From Arthrobacter psychrolactophilus (GTDB lineage: Bacteria > Actinomycetota > Actinomycetes > Actinomycetales > Micrococcaceae): a stretch of DNA of 64,000 nt. Positions 46,124 to 54,700 of the stretch are shown piece after piece. The DNA is taken from assembly GCF_003219795.1 (NCBI RefSeq), contig NZ_QJVC01000007.1, positions 1-64,000 of the forward strand, read 5' to 3'. Position 1 is the first letter of the stretch, and the number at the start of each line of letters is the position of its first letter. The notes beneath the pieces are model-generated. The model was not told the DNA's origin and did not search any database. It worked only from the letters and a program-made list of their open reading frames with translations. The position numbers and the translations under genes were made by a program.

Positions 46124-46819
46124 CTAGGCCTCGGGGGTGTCGGTGGGGGAAGGTGCCGAAGCCGGGAACCCGCCGTCGGACGTGGGAACAGGCTGGTCCT
46201 TGGCTGCCTTCCTAGCGGCCCGAAGCTTGGCGTTTTCATTGTCGCGGACGAGCTTTTCGGCGGATTTGATGGCCCGGATCTTGCGTCCCCGACGAAGCCA
46301 CATGCGGCTCAGGATAATGACGACGACGGCGCACACCACGCCGACGACCATGAAGATTTTGCTCCAGGTTCCAAACCAATTGGCACTATTGGCCCAGATG
46401 GCTCGGGCGTTGACCGCCGTTTGAGTGGTCCCGAACAGTACGCCGAGCGTGAGCAGGTTAGGGATCGTGAGGATGATGCCCAAGACCACCAGGGAGATTC
46501 GCACCCACTTGTTGAGCTTGCGATGGTGTGCCTGCCAGGCCACTAGAACGGGGATGAAGGAGAAGACGAAACCGTAAAACATGCCCAAGGGAATGCTATT
46601 GCCCCATTGGTCCCCAATTTGGCTGCCGATCGACTTGGCCCAGTAGAGGGGAACCGTGACGGAGGCGATCAAGTAGCCAACGACGAGGATCACGGCAATG
46701 ATCGCGCCAAGAATCGTGCGGAAAAGCCACACCGGCAGTTTCTTTTTGCCGAGGGTGTCGCTCGGGGGCTTAGAATCGCCGGTGTCGGGAATCGGGGTGG
46801 GGGCTGCGGAATCAGTCAT
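46124..46819 (-). CDS. Hypothetical membrane protein
   Basis: 231 residues with about four hydrophobic segments (LFRTILGAIIAVILVVGYLIASV, IPLGMFYGFVFSFIPVLVAW, WVRISLVVLGIILTIPNLLTLGVLF, KIFMVVGVVCAVVVIILSRMWL). Both ends are hydrophilic: an N-terminal Pro/Thr tail and a C-terminal basic helix (KIRAIKSAEKLVRDNENAKLRAARKAA). No enzyme motif. Similar proteins are annotated as permeases in Arthrobacter; no function is known to me. Nine bases upstream of the universal stress protein gene, likely in the same operon. Confidence 0.75.
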   Translation of the reverse strand: MTDSAAPTPIPDTGDSKPPSDTLGKKKLPVWLFRTILGAIIAVILVVGYLIASVTVPLYWAKSIGSQIGDQWGNSIPLGMFYGFVFSFIPVLVAWQAHHRKLNKWVRISLVVLGIILTIPNLLTLGVLFGTTQTAVNARAIWANSANWFGTWSKIFMVVGVVCAVVVIILSRMWLRRGRKIRAIKSAEKLVRDNENAKLRAARKAAKDQPVPTSDGGFPASAPSPTDTPEA

Positions 46820-47027
46820 GGATGAATCATCTCAGAATTGCCGCCAACAGGCTGCGTCATTTCGTATAAAAATGCTAGAAAGTACCTTCGACTTGTCAAG
46901 AACGTCCACACACTAAAGACTGGTTGTGGATCGAAGGAGAAATCCACGGCCAAATGTGTTTTAGTTTCACTTTAGACTTCACTTTTTCCTCGCGCTCTCA
47001 CGCGAAGAATCCCGAAAGGTGCGCATC

Positions 47028-47414
47028 ATGAGCAATATTCCAGCAGAGCTGTCCTACACCGCCGAACACGAATGGGTTCAGGCCGCTTCGACTGAGGGCG
47101 TGGTGCGGGTTGGTATCACCGATTTTGCCCAGGATGCACTCGGCGACGTTGTCTATGTTCAGGTTCCGGACTTGGGCACCGAAGTGTCCGCAGATACGGT
47201 CATTGGCGAGGTGGAATCCACGAAGAGCGTCAGCGATATTTACGCTCCCTTGACGGGAACCGTCACGGCCCGCAATGAAAACCTCGACTCGGATCCGTCC
47301 TTGATCAACTCCGATCCGTACGGCGCCGGCTGGTTGGTCGAAATCACGCTCGCCGATGCCTCCAGTGTGGAGAGCCTGCTCAGCGCAGCTGCGTACCAAG
47401 AAAAGGTAGGCTAG
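47028..47414 (+). CDS. gcvH: Glycine cleavage system H protein
   Basis: 128-residue lipoyl carrier shuttling the aminomethyl group between P, T and L proteins. The lipoylated Lys is K66 in GEVESTKSVSDIYAPLTG. Starts at ATG 47028 with AAAGG about eight bases before; a frame start at 47019 is less likely. No gcvP or gcvT is present here, so the gene is separate, as in many actinobacteria where gcvH lies beside garA. No glycine riboswitch could be seen in the 208 bases upstream. Confidence 0.95.
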   Translation: MSNIPAELSYTAEHEWVQAASTEGVVRVGITDFAQDALGDVVYVQVPDLGTEVSADTVIGEVESTKSVSDIYAPLTGTVTARNENLDSDPSLINSDPYGAGWLVEITLADASSVESLLSAAAYQEKVG

Positions 47415-47525
47415 TAGCTAAGAATTATGTGGCAGGGATCGACTCAAGGTATTCCGTTGAGTAATACGGCAGCAGCTCTCCCTTCCAGATGATTTTCAGT
47501 ATCGGCTTATACGTTGTTAGTAACT

Positions 47526-47545
47526 GAGAAAGCGACCGCTTTCTC
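47526..47545. promoter_or_regulatory. Palindrome before the FHA gene
   Basis: GAGAAAGCG-AC-CGCTTTCTC, perfect 9-base arms separated by two bases, 31 bases before the FHA start codon. It could be an operator or a 5' leader hairpin; no T tract follows, so a terminator is less likely. Confidence 0.4.
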
Positions 47546-47576
47546 TGCAAGAATTTTTCAACAAGGAGGAGTACCA

Positions 47577-48059
47577 ATGGTTGACGCGGGTAACGGCGCC
47601 GGGGTGAATGATCAGGCGATCTCCCAAGATCAGCCCGGTGCGACAGATACAACCTCAATTCAGCTTCCTCCCGTCCAGACCGGACCTTCCACGGTGCCGG
47701 TTCTGGCGCCCGACGAGCAGGCCGCTGTGAACTCGCTTCCGGCCGGTTCGGCACTGCTCATCGCGCATGTTGGGCCCAACGCAGGGGCACGCTTCCTGCT
47801 GGACAGTCAGGTCACCACGGCCGGCCGTCACCCCGACGCGGATATCTTCCTCGATGACGTGACGGTTTCGCGCCGCCACGTGAACTTCAACAAGATTGAC
47901 GGCGGATTTGAGGCAATTGACGCAGGAAGCCTCAATGGCACCTATGTAAATGGCGATCGCGTGGACGCTGTGCGTCTGCGAACCGGCAATGAAGTACAGA
48001 TAGGCAAGTTCCGCCTCACCTACTACTTCAGCTCCAACACCAGCGCCGCAGATTCCTAG
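47577..48059 (+). CDS. FHA domain protein, GarA/OdhI type
   Basis: 160 residues from ATG 47577 with AAGGAGGAG upstream. The N-terminal ~55 residues are disordered and hold TDTTSIQL (T25, T26), resembling the phospho-Thr motif ETTS of GarA/OdhI. The FHA domain (~60-150) has AGRHPDADIFLDDVTVSRRHVNF and GSLNGTYVNGDRV. GarA/OdhI binds and inhibits 2-oxoglutarate dehydrogenase and glutamate enzymes unless phosphorylated by Ser/Thr kinases. The following gene, an FtsR-like MerR regulator, matches the corynebacterial order, which supports orthology. The motif differs from the canonical one after the second Thr. Confidence 0.9.
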   Translation: MVDAGNGAGVNDQAISQDQPGATDTTSIQLPPVQTGPSTVPVLAPDEQAAVNSLPAGSALLIAHVGPNAGARFLLDSQVTTAGRHPDADIFLDDVTVSRRHVNFNKIDGGFEAIDAGSLNGTYVNGDRVDAVRLRTGNEVQIGKFRLTYYFSSNTSAADS

Positions 48060-48065
48060 GGCGCT

Positions 48066-48830
48066 GTGGCAAGTGTGACGACTGGTGCGGGGCGCCGGCT
48101 GGTGGACGTGCAGTCCACCAGCCGGCGAACCGGTGCCACCGCTGTCCTGAACATCGGTGAGGTTCTGGCGCAACTGACCGCCGACTTCCCCTCGGTGACG
48201 GCATCGAAGATTCGTTTTTATGAAGAAAAGGGACTCATTACCCCGCAGCGCACGGCCGCGGGATATCGCCAGTTCCGGGAGTCCGACGTCGAACGCCTGC
48301 GGTTTGTGCTGGCGCTCCAGCGCGACCACTACCTTCCCCTGAAAGTCATTCGGGAATACCTAGATGCCATTGATCAGGGACTGACGCCGCAGAATCTGCC
48401 CTCCGGGGTCTCGATCGCCCCACGGATGGTCTCCGACGAGGTGCTCCGTGAGCTCAAGGGCCGAACACGCCGCTTGACTGCCGAACAGCTACGTTCGGAA
48501 TCTGGCTGCGGAGCGGAACTCTTTGACACCATGATCAGCTACGGCTTGATCGCCTCACACGAGGGCAGTTTTGACGATCATGCCTTAAAGGTTGCCCAGG
48601 CCTGTACCGCATTGGCGGCCCACGGACTCGAGCCCCGGCATCTGCGGCCCTTTCAGGCTGCCGCGGATCGGGAATTCGGTCTGGTCGAACGAGCTGTTGG
48701 CCCGGTGTCGGCCAGAAAAGACAGCACGGCTGCGATGCGTGCCGCAGAGTCGGCCCGTGAGATTGCCGAATTGTGCCTGAGCCTGCACAGCGCCCTCGTG
48801 CAGACGCGCATTGCGGAGATGGAATCCTGA
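48066..48830 (+). CDS. MerR family regulator, FtsR-like
   Basis: 254 residues from GTG 48066, six bases after the FHA stop. The N-terminal MerR winged helix has TASKIRFYEEKGLITPQRTAAGYRQFRESDVERLRFVLALQ; a longer C-terminal domain follows (HALKVAQACTALAAHGLEPRHLRPFQ). FtsR, encoded next to odhI in corynebacteria, regulates ftsZ. Same order and architecture make this the likely ortholog. No metal-binding Cys cluster is visible. Ends TGATG, overlapping the next start. Confidence 0.88.
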   Translation: MASVTTGAGRRLVDVQSTSRRTGATAVLNIGEVLAQLTADFPSVTASKIRFYEEKGLITPQRTAAGYRQFRESDVERLRFVLALQRDHYLPLKVIREYLDAIDQGLTPQNLPSGVSIAPRMVSDEVLRELKGRTRRLTAEQLRSESGCGAELFDTMISYGLIASHEGSFDDHALKVAQACTALAAHGLEPRHLRPFQAAADREFGLVERAVGPVSARKDSTAAMRAAESAREIAELCLSLHSALVQTRIAEMES

Positions 48831-49339
48831 TGATTGAGGTTGAGATTGTGGGCGTACGAATCGAGCTGCCCTCAAACCAACCCCTGGTCTTATTGCGTGA
48901 AAAGGCAGGGGAACGGCACATCCCGATTTGGATTGGGGCGGCAGAGGCCACGGCGATCGCCCTCGCCGAACAAGGCGTTGTACCGCCCCGCCCGCTGACT
49001 CATGACCTGCTGTGCGGAGTCGTTCGGGCCCTGGGGCACAGCATTCGCCACGTTGCCCTGACCAAGGTGGAAGACGGCGTGTTTTTTGCCGAACTGCACT
49101 TCGAGAATGGGATCACGATTGGGGCCAGGGCCTCGGACGCGATTGCGATTGCCCAACGCGCCCCCTGCCGCATTCTGGCCGCGGAATCCCTCATCGAGGA
49201 GGCCGGCGTGGTGATTGGCGGTGACGAGGCGCATGAATCCACCGACGTGGTCGCTGATGATGACGAGGCGAAGGAACGTGAGGTTCGTCAATTTAGAGAA
49301 TTTCTCAATGACGTCGAGCCCGAGGATTTTGACAAGTAA
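48830..49339 (+). CDS. Bifunctional nuclease (DUF151) family protein
   Basis: 169 residues beginning MIEVEIVGVRIELPSNQPLVLLREKAGERHIPIWIG, the recognisable DUF151/BFN start, and continuing with RPLTHDLLCGVVRALGHSIRHV and ARASDAIAIAQR. The family includes plant bifunctional nucleases, but bacterial members lack proven activity. The acidic tail (residues ~130-169) is probably disordered. It overlaps the MerR gene by TGATG and belongs to the conserved FHA-MerR-DUF151-MerR cluster. Confidence 0.9.
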   Translation: MIEVEIVGVRIELPSNQPLVLLREKAGERHIPIWIGAAEATAIALAEQGVVPPRPLTHDLLCGVVRALGHSIRHVALTKVEDGVFFAELHFENGITIGARASDAIAIAQRAPCRILAAESLIEEAGVVIGGDEAHESTDVVADDDEAKEREVRQFREFLNDVEPEDFDK

Positions 49340-49340
49340 A

Positions 49341-49361
49341 CCGCGAAATCACGCGGATTTT
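49341..49361 (+). terminator. Short hairpin after the DUF151 gene
   Basis: CCGCG-AAATCA-CGCGG (49341-49345, 49352-49356) followed by ATTTTT, starting two bases after the stop. The stem is only five base pairs, so termination may be partial. Confidence 0.5.
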
Positions 49362-49429
49362 TGCCCTAACCTAACCTTAAAGCTGAGCCTGAAACTTTCG
49401 ACACGATGAAAATGTTGTGCGCACGTCTT

Positions 49430-49458
49430 TGACCTTGCCCCGACTGGGATCTAACGTC
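49430..49458 (+). promoter_or_regulatory. Candidate promoter of the second MerR gene
   Basis: TTGACC at 49430-49435 and TAACGT at 49453-49458 with a 17-base spacer. The -35 box is good (5 of 6), the -10 weaker. It would give a ~145-base leader before GTG 49608. Confidence 0.4.
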
Positions 49459-49607
49459 AAAGTAGAGAGTTCCCCATTGCAGGCTTCGGCTGGCGCGGGC
49501 ACACTTGAGTTAAGCGCCCCCAGCGGCGCTCCCTCAGAAGTGCATTGCGCTCTTTCCGACGCCTACTGGCCAACCGTTGCAGGGGGACTGTGAACAGGAG
49601 GATCCAC

Positions 49608-50201
49608 GTGAGTGCTAAGAGTGATGCCGGCGAGCCGACGATGGTCGCTGCCTCCAGTGCTGCACTGCGCGCAGGTTCGCAGGGTCTGCTGTTCACAGAG
49701 GACCTGCCCGTCCTTGACCTCAATGCCGGTTACCGTGGCCCTACGGCTTGCAAGGCCGCCGGAATCACCTACCGTCAGCTCGACTACTGGGCGCGCACGG
49801 GACTCGTCGAGCCTGCCGTTCGCGGCGCAGCCGGCTCCGGCTCACAGCGACTCTATGGTTTTCGCGACATCCTGGTCTTGAAGGTCGTCAAGCGACTTCT
49901 CGATACTGGCGTCTCCCTGCAGCAGATTCGTTCCGCCGTGGAGCACCTGCGGGAACGTGGCGTGGAAGATTTGGCGCAGATCACCTTGATGAGCGACGGC
50001 GCCTCAGTGTACGAGTGCACCTCGGCCGATGAGGTCATTGACCTCGTTCAGGGTGGACAGGGTGTCTTCGGCATTGCCGTTGGGCGTGTCTGGCGCGAGG
50101 TAGAAGGTAGCCTTGCTGCCCTGCCCAGCGAACATGCCGCCCTTGAGGCCTTCCCTGACGATGAGCTCAGCCAGCGCCGCGTAGCACGCAAGATCTCTTA
50201 A
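49608..50201 (+). CDS. MerR family transcriptional regulator
   Basis: 197 residues from GTG 49608, six bases after AGGAGG; a frame start at 49545 lacks such a site. The MerR helix-turn-helix is in YRGPTACKAAGITYRQLDYWARTGLVEPAVRGAAGSGSQRLYGFRDILVLKVVKRLLDTGVSLQQIRSAVEHL. A C-terminal domain follows (SVYECTSADEVIDLVQGGQGVFGIAVGRVWREVEG). In mycobacteria and corynebacteria this second MerR gene also follows the FHA-FtsR-DUF151 cluster. Effector unknown. Confidence 0.9.
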   Translation: MSAKSDAGEPTMVAASSAALRAGSQGLLFTEDLPVLDLNAGYRGPTACKAAGITYRQLDYWARTGLVEPAVRGAAGSGSQRLYGFRDILVLKVVKRLLDTGVSLQQIRSAVEHLRERGVEDLAQITLMSDGASVYECTSADEVIDLVQGGQGVFGIAVGRVWREVEGSLAALPSEHAALEAFPDDELSQRRVARKIS

Positions 50202-50220
50202 GCTAACTCTTCACCCAATC

Positions 50221-50265
50221 CGGTACCTTCCAACGGGGTACATTCCGGCGCGGTACCTTGCGCAG
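50221..50265. repeat. Three-copy 15-bp tandem repeat with GGTAC core
   Basis: GGTACCTTCC (50222), GGTACATTCC (50237) and GGTACCTTGC (50252) recur at exactly 15-bp intervals in the short gap between the convergent MerR and ParA genes. The remaining five bases of each unit are not conserved. Confidence 0.7.
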
Positions 50266-50309
50266 CACTCAGGGCGGAATGCCCCAGATCGCTCCCCGAC
50301 GCCCTGCGT

Positions 50310-51146
50310 CTAGCCGCGGTAGAGGCGGCTTCTCGTTGCGCTCTGCGTCAGGACGGAATCCAGAAGCCGATCAAAGAGTGCCGAGGCGTTCTTGGCCGAG
50401 TCTCCGGGCCACTGATGCACGGGATGCGCGGCACCCTGAATCTGCTGCCAGTTAGCCTGCTCTGGAATCGTAGGGGAGAGTAGCAAATCACCAAACATGG
50501 TCTTCATCTCGCCCAAACGGTAAGCGTGCTCATTGGAACCGGTACGGACGCGGTTGGCCACAATGCCCGCCGGAACCAGTGCCGGGGCAAATTCGGTGCG
50601 GAACAGTTCGATGGCCCGAAGCGTGCGCTGCGTGCCAGCTACCGAGAAGAGCCCGGGTTCAGCAACCAGCAACACGCGGCTGCTGGCGGTCCAGGCCATG
50701 CGCGTCAAACCATTGAGCGATGGTGGGCAATCGATGAGAACCAGCTGATACGGGGCACGACCATCACGGTCGGCATTGGCCAGCACGGTTGAGAGGCGAC
50801 GAAGATCGCGCTTGCCCAAGTCGGGGCGGTCGTAAATCCCACTGAAGGCAGAGCCCATGGCGACGTCGAGCGTTGGCGTGGTCCCGCCGTCGTGCTGGTG
50901 AGCGGCAAGCCAGCCACTGGGAACAACATTGGCACCCAGATCTGCCTTGCGAGCGTTCTTGATCATCTGGCCGATATCGAGCTGGTCGCGGGCATTGACG
51001 CCCAAACCGGTCGTGGCATCCGCGTGGGGATCGAGATCGATCACCAAGGTGGGGATGCCGGCTGCCAAAGCCGCTGAGGCTAGGCCGAGCGTGACTGAGG
51101 TCTTGCCGACGCCGCCCTTGAGGCTGCTGATACTCACTACTTGCAC
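50310..51146 (-). CDS. ParA family ATPase (orphan)
   Basis: 278 residues: deviant Walker A KGGVGKTS (10-17), Walker A' DLDPHADATTGLG, Walker B LVLIDCPPSLNGLT. The C-terminal region has PEQANWQQIQGAAHPVHQW. No ParB or second component is adjacent; it is convergent with the MerR gene and divergent from pyc. Such solitary ParA proteins occur at this site in Arthrobacter and may position cell-envelope or chromosomal cargo; the cargo is unknown. The start is ATG 51146. Confidence 0.9.
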   Translation of the reverse strand: MQVVSISSLKGGVGKTSVTLGLASAALAAGIPTLVIDLDPHADATTGLGVNARDQLDIGQMIKNARKADLGANVVPSGWLAAHQHDGGTTPTLDVAMGSAFSGIYDRPDLGKRDLRRLSTVLANADRDGRAPYQLVLIDCPPSLNGLTRMAWTASSRVLLVAEPGLFSVAGTQRTLRAIELFRTEFAPALVPAGIVANRVRTGSNEHAYRLGEMKTMFGDLLLSPTIPEQANWQQIQGAAHPVHQWPGDSAKNASALFDRLLDSVLTQSATRSRLYRG

Positions 51147-51798
51147 GGATGAACCATTACCCTTTGCGTTGCTTACTCAATCATGCGCCGTTTGCTGTTA
51201 GCTACAACACATACAATAGCTGTGGAACGTTCGCGATGTGGAGAACCCCTTGACAAACAACGCTGAGAATTTGCCGGATCGCCAGAGCGCAAACAACCTG
51301 ATGGTGGCCGACTTTTCTGATCGGCGCGGTGGGGTTGCTGCGCAGCCCCACCTTCATCATATGTGGCGCACACTGGGATTTGCTTCTTTGGGGGAGCTTT
51401 CGAGGCACGAGGTGCGAAAATCGATCCATCTGGATCAAAATCGTTACGAGACTCACACCTCTGGAACGATTAAAGGGGAGCCCGCAAAAAGGTGGCGTGC
51501 TGGCGTCGGAGGTTGTGCTGCAGCCGCCGTCCGCGAGGGTGGTCGGAGGGATGAGTGATCCATGCCGTATTGTTACGCCACCGTGAGTGATGTGCACCAC
51601 ACGATTTGCTGTGAAATAGTTCCAGGGGTCACACTGGCACCACTTTGTGTCACAGAACTACAGCAAATTTCTACTGGGCGGTTTTTAGTGCGGCACGTTT
51701 CTGGCCTCCCGGGCCAGCGCCGCAGCCCTCACGGGTGAGGCGCGTACCTGCCAAGTGTGGGGCACGCGTTTCGCCACCAATGTTCACACAGGAGTGAG
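51147..51798. other. Long non-coding region before pyc (652 bp)
   Basis: Must hold promoters for the ParA gene (minus) and pyc (plus). A TACAAT hexamer at 51212-51217 could be a plus-strand -10 without a good -35; TTGACA at 51250-51255 has no -10 at the right distance. Two adjacent hairpins, CTGGCC...GGCCAG (51701-51717) and CCTCA-CGGG-TGAGG (51727-51740), lie 60-100 bases before the pyc start and may form a structured leader. A 106-codon frame at 51238-51558 has no domain pattern and no ribosome site that I trust. Confidence 0.55.
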
Positions 51799-54700
51799 AT
51801 GTTTTCGAAAATTCTGGTTGCCAACCGCGGTGAAATCGCGATCCGGGCATTCCGTGCCAGCTACGAGCTCGGCGCCAAGACCGTGGCCGTCTACCCGTAT
51901 GAGGACCGGACGTCTATCCACCGCCAGAAGGCCGACGAGGCCTACCTGATCGGTGAAGAGGGCCACCCTGTTCGTGCCTACCTGGACGTGGCAGAGGTTA
52001 TCCGCGTCGCCAAAGAAGCCGGCGCGGATGCCATCTACCCCGGCTATGGCTTTCTCTCTGAAAACCCGGACCTGGCCGCTGCGGCTCGGGACGCTGGAAT
52101 TACCTTTGTTGGCCCGCCCGCTGAAGTGTTGGAGCTGACAGGTAATAAGGTTCACGCCATCAACGCTGCCCGCGAGGCTGGGATCCCGGTTCTGGAGTCC
52201 AGCGAGCCCAGCGCTGATTTGGACTACCTGCTCGGCGCTGCAGCAAAGATTGGGTACCCCATCTTCGCCAAGGCCGTTGCCGGTGGTGGTGGCCGTGGCA
52301 TGCGCCGCGTGGAGAAGGCTGAGGACCTGGAAGAAGCCCTCAGGTCCGCCATGCGTGAAGCCGATGCTGCCTTCGGGGACCCCACCATGTTCCTCGAGCA
52401 GGCCGTGCTGCGCCCCCGTCACATTGAGGTCCAGATCCTTGCCGATAACGAAGGCAACGTCATCCACCTCTTTGAGCGGGACTGCTCGCTGCAGCGCCGC
52501 CACCAAAAAGTTGTTGAGATCGCCCCGGCCCCGAACCTAGACGAGGGCATCCGTAAGGCGCTGCACTCCGACGCCGTGAAGTTCGCCAAGGCAATGGGGT
52601 ACGTCAACGCTGGAACCGTTGAGTTCCTCGTTGACACGGTGGGTGAGCGTGCCGGACAGCATGTGTTCATCGAGATGAACCCGCGCATCCAGGTTGAGCA
52701 CACCGTGACCGAAGAAATCACCGACGTGGACCTCGTGCAGGCGCAGATGCGCATTGCCGCCGGTGAGACCCTGGCCGATCTCGGCCTGAGTCAGGACACC
52801 GTTCAGGTCAAGGGCGCCGCGCTGCAGTGCCGCATCACCACGGAAGATCCGGCTAACGGCTTCCGTCCTGACGTTGGCGAGATCACGACGTACCGTTCCG
52901 CAGGTGGTGCCGGTGTCCGGCTCGACGGCGGAACCATTTACGCCGGTGCCCAGATCAGCCCGCACTTTGACTCCATGCTGGTCAAGCTCACCTGCCGTGG
53001 ACGCGACTACAAGACAGCCGTTGCCCGCGCACGTCGTGCCCTGGCCGAGTTCCGTATCCGAGGCGTCTCCACCAACATTTCCTTCCTGCAGGCCGTCTTG
53101 GCAGATCCGGCGTTCAATGCCGGAGACGTGGCCACGTCCTTCATCGACGAACGTCCCGAACTGCTCAACGCCCAGGTGTCCTCGGACCGTGGTACGAAGC
53201 TGCTGAGCTGGCTCGCCGACACGACCGTCAACAAGCCCCACGGCGAGCTCTCGGTGTTGGCCGATCCTGCCAGCAAACTCCCGGCCGTCGATGTGGCCAC
53301 GGCGCCTGCGGGATCGCGCCAGCTGCTCGCCGAGCTTGGACCGGAAGGTTTCGCTGCAGCCCTGCGCGCACAGACCGCCGTCGCTGTCACCGACACCACC
53401 TTCCGTGACGCGCACCAGTCGCTTCTGGCGACCCGGGTGCGCACAAGGGACCTGCTCGCCGCCGGACCCGCAGTATCGGTGCTGACGCCGCAGCTCCTCT
53501 CCGTTGAGGCCTGGGGCGGCGCCACGTACGACGTCTCCCTGCGCTTCCTGGGTGAAGACCCGTGGCAGCGTCTGACTAAACTCCGTGAGGCCCTGCCCAA
53601 CGTCTGCCTGCAGATGCTGCTGCGTGGGCGCAACACGGTGGGGTACACGCCGTACCCGGCCGAAGTGACCGACACCTTTGTCCAGGAAGCTGCCGCGAGT
53701 GGCATCGACATCTTCCGCATCTTTGACGCGCTCAACGATGTTGCTCAGATGGAACCGGCTATCAAGGCCGTCCGGGCCACGGGCACCGCGGTGGCCGAGG
53801 TGGCACTCTGCTACACGGGCGATCTGCTGGATCCCGCCGAAACCATCTACACGCTGGACTACTACCTGGAACTGGCGCAGCGCATTGTTGACGCCGGAGC
53901 GCACATCCTGGCCATCAAGGACATGGCAGGGGTGCTCCGCCCGGCGGCCGCAGCCAAGCTTGTCACGGCCTTGCGTGAGCGCTTTGAGCTTCCGGTCCAC
54001 CTGCACACCCACGACACGGCAGGCGGCCAGCTCGCCACGTTGATGGCGGCCATCAATGCCGGGGTCGACGCCGTCGACGTCGCCTCGGCTGCCTTGGCCG
54101 GCACCACAAGCCAGCCCTCAGCCTCGGCCCTGGTCGCCGCGTTGGCGCACACCGAGCGTGACACCGGCATCGATCTGGCGGCCGTCAGCTCGCTGGAACC
54201 CTACTGGGAAGCAATTCGTCGCCTCTACGCCCCGTTTGAATCGGGCCTGGCCGCACCCACGGGCCGCGTGTACCTCCACGAGATCCCGGGAGGTCAGCTG
54301 TCCAATCTGCGCCAGCAGGCGATCGCCCTAGGTCTGGGGGAGCGCTTCGAGGAAATCGAGGACATGTACACGGCTGCGGACCGCATCCTAGGGCACCTGG
54401 TCAAGGTCACGCCGTCGTCCAAGGTGGTGGGCGATCTGGCCCTGCACCTGGTGGGCATCAAGGCCGACCCGGCCGACTTCGAGGCGAACCCGCAGAACTA
54501 CGACATCCCGGACTCCGTCATCGGCTTCCTCGGTGGCGAGCTGGGAACTCCTCCCGGCGGCTGGCCCGAGCCCTTCCGCACGAAGGCGCTTCAGGGACGT
54601 ACCGTGGTGGAACGCATGGGTACCTTGAGCGAGCAGGACAGCGCCGAACTCACTGGCGACAGCCCCACGCGACGCGCGGCCCTGAACCGTCTGCTCTTCG

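Noticed and set aside
46820-47027. Possible glycine riboswitch before gcvH
   Set aside because: I could not find the conserved tandem aptamer cores in these 208 bases.
51238-51558. 106-codon frame in the pyc upstream gap, and the 132-codon minus frame at 51202-51600
   Set aside because: No recognisable domain, no trustworthy ribosome site, and the two compete for the same DNA; kept as non-coding until evidence appears.
52537-54012. 491-codon antisense frame inside pyc
   Set aside because: High-GC antisense shadow; pyc has full-length conserved domains over this region.
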